From JBEIJQ01 sp040380145 (GTDB lineage Bacteria; Bacteroidota; Bacteroidia; Chitinophagales; Saprospiraceae): a DNA stretch of 38,614 bases. The notes under the pieces were generated by a model. The model did no database searches. It had not been told where the DNA came from and was given only the letters and a program-made list of their open reading frames with translations. The position numbers were made by a program, and so were the translations under genes. The stretch is taken from the NCBI GenBank assembly GCA_040380145.1, contig JBEIJQ010000008.1:1-38614 (forward strand), written 5' to 3'. Below, piece after piece: positions 32,391 through 38,614 of the stretch (its first letter is position 1; each line of letters begins with the position of its first letter).

Positions 32391-34439
32391 TCACATGCCG
32401 ATCACCTGCAAGAAGGCGGGATTGTTTTTTCCGCCGCGCTGGGCGACGGTACGGACATCGTTTCGGGCCGCTTCGAGGAGTTCGGCTGCCCTGTCTTTTT
32501 GCATCAGGGAAAAATTGTAGTAAGAAATGGCCCGGTTCTGCAACAAGACGTTGATGTTGTTGTTGGTCTTCTCCAATTCGATCGGTTTCAAGCTGCCCGA
32601 AACCACCGCTTTTTGCGCATCTTGGATGGCTTTGGTGAAGGTGTTGATGGACTGTTCGTATTGGCCCAGTCCCTGCTCGCAAACGCCCACAGAATTCATC
32701 ACCGCGAAATCCATCGGTTCAAATTGCAGGTACTTAAGATAATCAGCCCTGGATTCCGCGAAACGCCCCATTTCGTACAGTGTCACGCCTCGATTCTTGT
32801 ACACCGATGGATGCGCGGAATCGATTTCGATCGCACGAACAAAATCTTGTAAGGCTTTGTCGTATTGCTTGAGGAAAGCATACGCCGCACCGCGGTTGTC
32901 CAGCGAATTGATGTGATCGGGCTTGATCGATAGCGCCTTGTCGTAATCGGCGATCGCCTGTTGGTAATTGCCGAAATCGAAATAGACGTTCCCGCGGCTG
33001 GAATGGGCCTCGTGGTCCTTGGCATTCCCGGCGATCGAGAGCGTGTAAAGGGAAATGGCTTTTTCGCCAAGCAACTTTTTGTTGGGGGAGTTGTTCGGTT
33101 CCTCCTTCATCTGTTCGCGGTATAGGATGGCGCGATTGACATATGCCCTCGAACTGGGATAATGGCGTATCGTGTGATCCCAGAGGGTTTCGCCGCTTTT
33201 CCAGACGCCCACTTGGACAAAACAGAGGGCGGTGAAAACCGCTCCGAGCGTGGCCGTCAGTGCCCAGGCGGTCGCGGTGCCTTTCAGCCAACGGTCCAAT
33301 GCCCAACCGAGGGCAAAAAATAGTCCGATGTAGGGCACATAGGTATAGCGTTCGGCGATCACGGCGCTGCCGACCGGAATGAGCTGCAGTACCAAGGCGA
33401 GATTGATCGCGTAAAAAGCCAGTCCGAAAGCCACCGCGCGCCATTGGCGACGGTGCGCCAAAAAAGCCAGTCCGATCATGCCGGCCACCACCACGGGCGC
33501 AATGAGATAGGGCAGAGTAGGGGATTCGTTCAGCGGAGGGAACGGATAAAACGGTACGGCCGGATAAGGCACCACCATTTTGACCGCGTACATCATCAAA
33601 CCGTAGCAGGCAAACAGCAGCCTTTTGCCCATTCCGAAGATTTCGGTCCCTTCTGTGGCGCCGATCTCGCTCTGGAATTTGAGGGTCAGCAGGGCCAGTC
33701 CCAGGGCCAGTCCGACAAAGGGGATTTTTTCCAAAAAAAGTTTTGCGTTCAATGGCCTTGCCCGCAGATAGTCGAAGGTGAAAAGCACGGCGGGAAAAAC
33801 CACTGCCGCCGGCTTGGAAAGCAAGGAGCAACTGCCCCAAACCAACGCCAGGGCATAATGGGCGGTGCTGCCGCTTTCGGCATATTTCAGGTACGACCAA
33901 AGGCCGCCGAGGAAAAAGAGCGTATAAAGTACGTCCTTGCGTTCAGAGATCCAAGCCACCGACTCCACGTGCATCGGGTGCACGCCAAAAAGCAGCGCGC
34001 ACAGGAAAGCCACCAGCAGGTTGCCGTCGCTGAGCTTTTTCGCCAGTACCCATACCAGCAAGGTGTTGGCCAAATGGAAAAGGACATTCAGCAAATGGTA
34101 CGACCACGGTTCCAGTCCGGATATCCAATAATTGATCTTCAGGCTCAGCATCGTAAGGGGCTGGAAGTTGCCTTGTACGGGCGTTGTGAGCAGTTCCCAC
34201 AAACGAGCGTTGTCCGACAGGAGCAATTTGCCCTTGTCGTAAACATAGTCGCCGTCGTCCCAATTGACATAATCGGCACCGAGGGCCGGAATATAGGCCA
34301 GAGCGGTCAGGCCAAGGGCCACCCAGGGCAGCCATTGCAGCCATGCTGCAGGTGTCGGGGAAAGATTCGGCTGTGGCCGTGCCGCAGAAGCGGTTGAGAC
34401 GGAAGTTTCTCGTGTCTGCTTTTTGGGTCCTTTTGCCAT
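32391..34439 (-). CDS. TMTC-like polytopic membrane protein with C-terminal TPR repeats
   Basis: 682 residues. About ten membrane helices (from 33 to about 405), then TPR repeats from about 470 to 650 (e.g. YFDFGNYQQAIADYDKALSI, AFLKQYDKALQDFVRAIEID, YEMGRFAESRADYLKYLQF). The first extracytoplasmic loop has NWDDGDYV (59-66), the acidic motif of GT-C O-mannosyltransferases, with HVESVAWISERKDVLY and LLSKPAAVVFP further on, as in the TMTC/DUF1736 family. Family members are O-mannosyltransferases or unassigned. The organism may therefore O-glycosylate surface proteins (inference). It is first of two genes: the Clp-like ATPase follows after 10 bases. Confidence 0.85.
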   Translation of the reverse strand: MAKGPKKQTRETSVSTASAARPQPNLSPTPAAWLQWLPWVALGLTALAYIPALGADYVNWDDGDYVYDKGKLLLSDNARLWELLTTPVQGNFQPLTMLSLKINYWISGLEPWSYHLLNVLFHLANTLLVWVLAKKLSDGNLLVAFLCALLFGVHPMHVESVAWISERKDVLYTLFFLGGLWSYLKYAESGSTAHYALALVWGSCSLLSKPAAVVFPAVLFTFDYLRARPLNAKLFLEKIPFVGLALGLALLTLKFQSEIGATEGTEIFGMGKRLLFACYGLMMYAVKMVVPYPAVPFYPFPPLNESPTLPYLIAPVVVAGMIGLAFLAHRRQWRAVAFGLAFYAINLALVLQLIPVGSAVIAERYTYVPYIGLFFALGWALDRWLKGTATAWALTATLGAVFTALCFVQVGVWKSGETLWDHTIRHYPSSRAYVNRAILYREQMKEEPNNSPNKKLLGEKAISLYTLSIAGNAKDHEAHSSRGNVYFDFGNYQQAIADYDKALSIKPDHINSLDNRGAAYAFLKQYDKALQDFVRAIEIDSAHPSVYKNRGVTLYEMGRFAESRADYLKYLQFEPMDFAVMNSVGVCEQGLGQYEQSINTFTKAIQDAQKAVVSGSLKPIELEKTNNNINVLLQNRAISYYNFSLMQKDRAAELLEAARNDVRTVAQRGGKNNPAFLQVIGM

Positions 34440-34461
34440 AAGGGTGCTGGTTTGGATCGTG

Positions 34462-34469
34462 CAAAAATA
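34462..34469 (-). promoter_or_regulatory. -7 promoter element of the TMTC-like/Clp-like unit
   Basis: TATTTTTG on the minus strand matches TAnnTTTG and continues GCA; the start codon is 22 bases downstream. No TTG at standard distance. Confidence 0.55.
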
Positions 34470-34523
34470 ATCGAAGACGGCAAAAAACAGTGCTTTTGCC
34501 CGTTGCGCGACTCGGAAAGTCCC

Positions 34524-34552
34524 TTGGGGATATCAACTTTTGGCTACTTTTG
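34524..34552 (+). promoter_or_regulatory. promoter of the DoxX-family gene
   Basis: TTG (34524-34526), 18 bases, TACTTTTG (34545-34552), followed by CGCG. The ATG is 40 bases downstream. It is back-to-back with the TMTC-like promoter. Confidence 0.65.
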
Positions 34553-34592
34553 CGCGTTGTACGGTCTGTTTTTATCTACAATTCGATTTCCC

Positions 34593-36221
34593 ATGCAGTT
34601 GACCATTTGGCACATCTTCGCGATTTCCGCCGTGTTGGGCGGTCTTTTCTCCCTCGCCACGCGCGCCGTCCGCAAGCCGGACTGTGTTTATGTAGATTTT
34701 TTGAAAAATTTCGTCGGCGTGCTGTTTATCATCTCGGGTCTGGTAAAAGCCATCGATCCGATCGGAACGGCCCTGAAAATGGAAGAATACTTCGAGGAAT
34801 TCGCACGGGTTTTCCGCGAACCGGTAAGCAGTCTCACCGTATGGATGTCGGGCCATGCCGTGTTCTTTTCGATCACGATGATCGTGTTGGAAATCGCCCT
34901 CGGCGTCAATTTCCTGCTGGGGATCATGCCCCGTCTGACCGCGTGGCTCAACGCCGTGATAATTGTCTTTTTCACCCTGTTGACCGGTTTCACCTATCTC
35001 ACGTCCTATACGCCAGGCGCCATGTCGCTGATGCTGATGGTGGGTACGGTCGTCGCGCTGGTGCTGTTGGCGGCAACTTCCAAAAACCGCTATGTGCAAC
35101 TGGGCAGTGTGCTGGGAGCTCTGGTTTTTCTTTGCTTCAACCCCTACAACCTGTTCATGGTTCACGATGTGGTCAACGGCGAATGGATGGATGCCCGTTT
35201 CTGGCTGGCCGATTTCGCCAACGGCGAAAAATACGGCGCCGGCAACTGGAAGTACGATCGATTGATGATGCGCGTGACCGACTGCGGGTGCTTCGGCGAT
35301 TTCATCAAACTCAAACCCAAGATCTCTTTTTTCAAAGATCTCATCCTGTTGGTGCCTACCGTGGTGTTTTTGCTCAACACGCACAAGATCAATCCCGTAC
35401 ATTCCAATTTGCGCGCTTTGTATGCCTCGTCGGGCATCCTCAACCTGCTGGTGGTCGTTTTCTGTGTCTACAATACCTACTACAACGAACCCGTGGTGGA
35501 CTTCCGTCCCTTCAAGCAGGGCACCGACCTGTTGGCCGCCCGCAAAGCCTGTTTGGACGATCCCACCAAGGTGGAAAAAATCTATGTGTATGTCAACAAG
35601 CAGAACGGCCAAGAAGTCCAGATCTCCTCTGAGGAGTTCACCAAGCGCTGGAAAGAGTTCTCGGACACTGCGGTCTGGAAAAACGACATTTCCAAAATGA
35701 TCGAAAAAGTGACCAAGGAAGGATGCACGAGCAAGATCAAGGACATGTACATCGATGCCGATCCCTACGAAATGCTCCCCAAGATCTTTCCGGCCATGGA
35801 TCCCAATCTGGACAGTCTTTTTGAGGCGGCCGTCCAAAAATATCCCGCCCAAGAACGCGATCTGACCGGCAACGATATTTTCTCCAAACTCTTCCTCTTG
35901 GACGAAAGACCCCAGTTCATGGTCGTGGTCAACGACCTCAAGCACTGCCACTGGGATGCGGTCCAACAAAAGATCGCCCCCTTGCTCAAAGATGCCCAAG
36001 CGGCCGGCCAAGCCACTTATCTGCTTTTTGCCGGCGGCAACATGGAGGATGCCGAAAAAATGGCAGTACAATACGGATTGGTGTGCCCCGTTATGTTCGG
36101 CGACGAGAAACTCCTCAAAACGATGTGCCGCGGCAATCCGGCAGTGTTCCGCGTCCAGCAGGGAAGGGTGCTCGACAAATGGCACTGGCGCACCTTGCCA
36201 GCCTTTTCGGAGATCCGTTGA
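34593..36221 (+). CDS. DoxX/MauE-like membrane protein (BT_3928-like) with a long C-terminal thioredoxin-like region
   Basis: 542 residues. Membrane helices cover about 1-300 in the DoxX arrangement (FVGVLFIISGLVKAIDPIGT, FFSITMIVLEIALGVNFLLG). Between helices is DCGCFGDFIKL (C231, C233), the MauE/DoxD-type cysteine motif of redox or disulfide relay proteins. Residues about 300-542 are soluble and thioredoxin-like in outline: strand FMVVVNDL, an HCHWDAV segment, YLLFAGG, the PAVFRVQQGRVLDKW end. The classic CxxC is absent from it; cysteines are at HCH, LVCPV and TMCRG. A role in envelope thiol chemistry is inferred. It is followed after 33 bases by the caspase-like gene. Confidence 0.8.
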   Translation: MQLTIWHIFAISAVLGGLFSLATRAVRKPDCVYVDFLKNFVGVLFIISGLVKAIDPIGTALKMEEYFEEFARVFREPVSSLTVWMSGHAVFFSITMIVLEIALGVNFLLGIMPRLTAWLNAVIIVFFTLLTGFTYLTSYTPGAMSLMLMVGTVVALVLLAATSKNRYVQLGSVLGALVFLCFNPYNLFMVHDVVNGEWMDARFWLADFANGEKYGAGNWKYDRLMMRVTDCGCFGDFIKLKPKISFFKDLILLVPTVVFLLNTHKINPVHSNLRALYASSGILNLLVVVFCVYNTYYNEPVVDFRPFKQGTDLLAARKACLDDPTKVEKIYVYVNKQNGQEVQISSEEFTKRWKEFSDTAVWKNDISKMIEKVTKEGCTSKIKDMYIDADPYEMLPKIFPAMDPNLDSLFEAAVQKYPAQERDLTGNDIFSKLFLLDERPQFMVVVNDLKHCHWDAVQQKIAPLLKDAQAAGQATYLLFAGGNMEDAEKMAVQYGLVCPVMFGDEKLLKTMCRGNPAVFRVQQGRVLDKWHWRTLPAFSEIR

Positions 36222-36254
36222 TCCTTTCACGACGGCTTTTTTTCCATTTTTTTT

Positions 36255-37076
36255 ATGAAAAAAACAAAATCCTGTACGGTTCTCCTGATGTTCTGCCTGT
36301 TCGCCTTGAACGGGTTGCAAGCTCAGGTGGTCCCTTCCCACCAGTTGAAAGCGCTCCTCATCGTCGGCCATGTCGAGGACAGGACCCCGTTTTTTGTTTC
36401 CGACATGGACAAGATCGCCGCGATTTTTCGTGAAAACCACATCGCGGTGCACAAATTCTACGACAAAGAGGCTGATTGGGACAAGATTGTCCAAGTGGCC
36501 CCGGAATGCAGTTTTTTGGTCTATGCCGGCCACGGAATGGAAATGGGAAAGAACGGCAAGACCGGTGGGCTTTGTATCAAGACCAATGTATCAACCGAAA
36601 AATTGCTTGCGGGTCTTCGGCTGCAAAAAAACGCGTTGGTCATCTTCAAATCAGTGTGCCGTGGGGCCGGGTCCTCTGCCGGCGACCTTGGTGACATCGG
36701 CATGCCAGAAGCCCAAGATCGGGTGACGAATTACGCCTATCCTTTTCTGGATCTGGGGGCCTCCGGCTATTTTGCCAGCAACATGGATGGCGGTGCGGAG
36801 CAGTTTCTGCGGGATTTTTTGTCCGGCACCACATTTAGGGACGGGTATCTGAAATCCACCGGAATGTGGAACAAAGTGGAGCTCGACGAGCCCTTCAAGG
36901 GATACCAAGACCATTTCATCAGCATCGCCACCTCTCCGGGCGGCGAAGAGGGCACCCTGACAACCTATAAAAACGGGGTGAAAAAAGTCGAGAAATTTGT
37001 TTCCCCCAAAACCTACAACATCGCCGCCGTCGGCAAACCGGACTTCGATATCAACGATGTGATCCTAAAGAAATGA
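36255..37076 (+). CDS. secreted caspase-like (clan CD) protein, putative Cys peptidase
   Basis: 273 residues. Signal peptide at 1-24 (CTVLLMFCLFALNGLQAQ). The mature part follows the caspase/gingipain/CHAT order: strand KALLIVGH, a helix, then LVYAGHGMEM with His93 and, about 40 residues on, a strand and NALVIFKSVCRGAGSS with Cys135, followed by YPFLDLGASGYFASNMDG. His before Cys after consecutive core strands is the catalytic dyad layout of clan CD peptidases. Activity is inferred; no close family is recognised, and there is no T9SS domain. The C-terminal ~80 residues hold no known motif. It lies between a DoxX-family protein and a T9SS esterase, likely co-transcribed with the first. Confidence 0.7.
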   Translation: MKKTKSCTVLLMFCLFALNGLQAQVVPSHQLKALLIVGHVEDRTPFFVSDMDKIAAIFRENHIAVHKFYDKEADWDKIVQVAPECSFLVYAGHGMEMGKNGKTGGLCIKTNVSTEKLLAGLRLQKNALVIFKSVCRGAGSSAGDLGDIGMPEAQDRVTNYAYPFLDLGASGYFASNMDGGAEQFLRDFLSGTTFRDGYLKSTGMWNKVELDEPFKGYQDHFISIATSPGGEEGTLTTYKNGVKKVEKFVSPKTYNIAAVGKPDFDINDVILKK

Positions 37077-37144
37077 TTTTCCCGAAAGGGGATTTTCCAA
37101 ACAAAGTCCGGTCCTCCGGCCTCCATTTTTTCAAAACCGCCTTT

Positions 37145-38275
37145 ATGAACCGTTTTCTACTCCTCTCTGCATTTTGCGGACTTTTCTTTTCAGGAAAAAT
37201 TGCTGCCCAGAACACCGTTCAGGACAGTTTTGTGCTGGACGGCTACATGCGCACTTATCGGGTGTACGTGCCCATCGCTTATGACGGAATCGAACCTTGG
37301 CCGTTGGTGCTGAACCTGCACGGATATGGTTCCAATAGTTTCGAGCAACTGTTTTATGCCAACCTGCAGTCCGTTGCCGACACTGCCCGGTTTCTGATGG
37401 TTCTTCCCGACGGCACCTTCGACCAAGCGGGAAGCCGTTTTTGGAACGCCGGCTTCGGCGCCCCGGTGGACGATGTCCGGTTCCTGGATGCCCTGTTGGA
37501 CACCCTGTCACTTGCTTACAACATCAATCCTCAGCGGGTGTACAGCACCGGTATGTCGAACGGCGGATTCATGAGTTACACCTTGGCCTGTGGTCTTTCC
37601 GACCGTATCGCGGCCATTGCTTCCGTGACCGGCTCCATGACCAACCTGCAGGTGGCGAACTGCTCGCCGCCCCGCCCGGTGCCGGTGATGCAGATCCACG
37701 GTACCGCCGATCCAACGGTTCCCTATCTCGGCAACGCGAATTTCAGTTCCATTGAATCCGTGGTCGCTTTTTGGGCGGGCCACAACCAATGCCCGCAGCC
37801 GGCTGTGATGACCCCCGTTCCGGACATCAACGCCGCCGACGGCTGCACCGCCGAGCGGTACGAATATGCGCCCGGCAACAACGGAGCGCGAGTGGTCTTT
37901 TACAAGATCCTCAATGGCGGCCACACCTGGCCCGGCACCGGTTTTGTGATCGGCGTGACCAACCAAGATTTCAACGCGAGCGTTGAAATCTGGCGCTTTT
38001 TCAGCCAGTATGGTTTGGACGGTCCTTTGCAGGCGCTTCCTGCTGCCGAAAAAATCGAAACCGTGGTCTATCCCAATCCCAGTTCGGGCCAACTGCACTT
38101 GGAATGGCCTGCCGATGCCCTCGGCGCAACACTTTATACATCGACCGGCGCTCAAGTTGCCCGGTTTGTGGCTTTCGGCATGCTGGATCTCGGCGGTTTG
38201 CCCGATGGTCTGTACTTTTTGGAACTGCTCACGGAAAAAGGCGTTGGCCGAACCGCCGTCGTCCTGCAACGCTGA
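37145..38275 (+). CDS. T9SS-secreted PHB-depolymerase-type esterase
   Basis: 376 residues. Signal peptide at 1-22 (FLLLSAFCGLFFSGKIAAQ). Alpha/beta-hydrolase of the LpqC/PHB depolymerase/feruloyl esterase group: oxyanion-side LNLHGYGSN (57-65), nucleophile S138 in STGMSNGGF, acid D189 in HGTADPTVPY, base H260 in NGGHTWPG. The last ~70 residues (from VVYPNPSSGQLHLEWP) are a T9SS sorting domain, so it is exported to the surface or medium. The substrate could be polyhydroxybutyrate, feruloyl polysaccharide or acetylxylan. ATG 37145 directly precedes the signal peptide; the open frame upstream (to 37073) is unlikely to be translated. Confidence 0.9.
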   Translation: MNRFLLLSAFCGLFFSGKIAAQNTVQDSFVLDGYMRTYRVYVPIAYDGIEPWPLVLNLHGYGSNSFEQLFYANLQSVADTARFLMVLPDGTFDQAGSRFWNAGFGAPVDDVRFLDALLDTLSLAYNINPQRVYSTGMSNGGFMSYTLACGLSDRIAAIASVTGSMTNLQVANCSPPRPVPVMQIHGTADPTVPYLGNANFSSIESVVAFWAGHNQCPQPAVMTPVPDINAADGCTAERYEYAPGNNGARVVFYKILNGGHTWPGTGFVIGVTNQDFNASVEIWRFFSQYGLDGPLQALPAAEKIETVVYPNPSSGQLHLEWPADALGATLYTSTGAQVARFVAFGMLDLGGLPDGLYFLELLTEKGVGRTAVVLQR

Positions 38276-38284
38276 TCCGCGACC

Positions 38285-38614
38285 GTGCGCTACGCCATCG
38301 TCGATATCGAAACCACCGGCGGCATCCCCAAGCGTGACCGAGTCATTGAAATTGCCGTCGTGGTTTTCGAGGGCGGCCAAGTGGTGCAACAGTTCGAATC
38401 CCTTGTCGATCCCGAAACCCCCATTCCGGGAAACATCACCGATCTGACCGGCATCCGCAACGACATGGTACGAGGAGCCCCGAAGTTCCACGAGATCGCG
38501 CGCGCCGTGGTGGAGATTACCGACGGATGCGTGTTTGTGGCCCACAATGTCCGTTTCGACTACGGCTTCATCTGTGAAGAGTTCAACCGTTTGGGTTACC
38601 GATACCACCGCAAG
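38285..38614 (+). CDS. DEDD exonuclease-domain protein, cut by the window edge
   Basis: 110 codons are present. The N-terminus is a DnaQ-type 3'-5' exonuclease: ExoI motif DIETTGGIPKRDRVIEIAVV near residues 7-26 (D7, E9), then FESLVDPETPIP, ITDLTGI, and ExoII VAHNVRFDYGFI. The family includes the PolIII epsilon subunit and UvrC-linked exonuclease fusions; since the rest is missing, which one cannot be decided. The start is a GTG 9 bases after the esterase stop. It reads in the same direction and may be transcribed with the esterase. Confidence 0.88.
   Translation, partial: MRYAIVDIETTGGIPKRDRVIEIAVVVFEGGQVVQQFESLVDPETPIPGNITDLTGIRNDMVRGAPKFHEIARAVVEITDGCVFVAHNVRFDYGFICEEFNRLGYRYHRK

Noticed and set aside
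34572..36533. 653-codon minus-strand frame over the DoxX-like gene
   Set aside because: Same explanation; the sense frame has membrane helices and the DCGCFGD motif, and the antisense product has shadow-like His/Gln-rich composition.
37508..38608. 366-codon minus-strand frame over the esterase and exonuclease
   Set aside because: It overlaps two sense genes with clear catalytic motifs; its composition is that of a shadow.
1..38614. tRNA, rRNA, CRISPR, insertion sequence or prophage
   Set aside because: Gaps between genes are all under about 270 bases. By eye none shows a cloverleaf, spaced direct repeats, a transposase or terminal inverted repeats.

Overview
The window reads as chromosomal DNA of a moderately GC-rich member of the Bacteroidota, most likely a Saprospiraceae-like lineage (inference). 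Four things support this. At least eleven genes are preceded by the Bacteroidota-type -7 element TAnnTTTG, three of them with a TTG 18-19 bases upstream. Shine-Dalgarno sequences are mostly absent. Two secreted proteins end in type IX secretion (T9SS) sorting domains. The gene set includes a CarboxypepD_reg TonB-dependent receptor, a fold-III arginine decarboxylase, a BT_3928-like DoxX protein and an Mrp without a CxxC motif. I see no phage, transposon, CRISPR array, rRNA or tRNA; it looks like housekeeping chromosome with several lineage-specific envelope genes.

Layout. Positions 1-8.6 kb: a gene fragment at the left edge, an intergenic stretch with two strong dyads, an SCP2-domain protein, an acyl-CoA carboxylase carboxyltransferase, arginine decarboxylase (opposite strand), a small secreted protein, a coiled-coil/winged-helix protein, prfB with its programmed +1 frameshift, yajC, and a biotin carboxylase whose frame is broken by one missing base. 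8.7-14.1 kb: a TonB-dependent receptor, a small secreted protein with a clear terminator, a conserved hypothetical, then cdsA-psd (phospholipid synthesis). 14.1-21.2 kb: a long minus-strand block. It holds an overlapping trio (10-repeat envelope protein with a peptidoglycan-binding domain, secreted thioredoxin, miaA), then an HD phosphohydrolase, an atypical SDR reductase, an OmpA-family protein and an aspartate aminotransferase. 21.3-30.1 kb: a UbiA prenyltransferase and Mrp, then GH31 glycosidase and an APC permease on the other strand, then a large VCBS/FG-GAP T9SS protein, also frameshifted by one base. 30.1-38.6 kb: a two-gene minus unit (divergent Clp-like double AAA+ ATPase and a TMTC-like membrane/TPR protein), facing a plus-strand run of DoxX/BT_3928-like protein, secreted caspase-like protein, T9SS esterase and the start of an exonuclease-domain protein.

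How the genes fit together. cdsA and psd belong to phosphatidylethanolamine synthesis. The biotin carboxylase and carboxyltransferase could be two subunits of one acyl-CoA carboxylase, but they sit about 5 kb apart with separate promoters and no biotin-carrier protein is visible. YajC, the TonB receptor, the OmpA protein, the repeat protein, the thioredoxin and the T9SS cargo all concern the envelope. The least explained items are the Clp-like ATPase, the 23-residue repeat protein, the secreted His/Cys caspase-like protein and the palindromes upstream of the left-edge gene. Both broken genes carry single-base deletions, which fits sequencing or assembly error at least as well as real inactivation.
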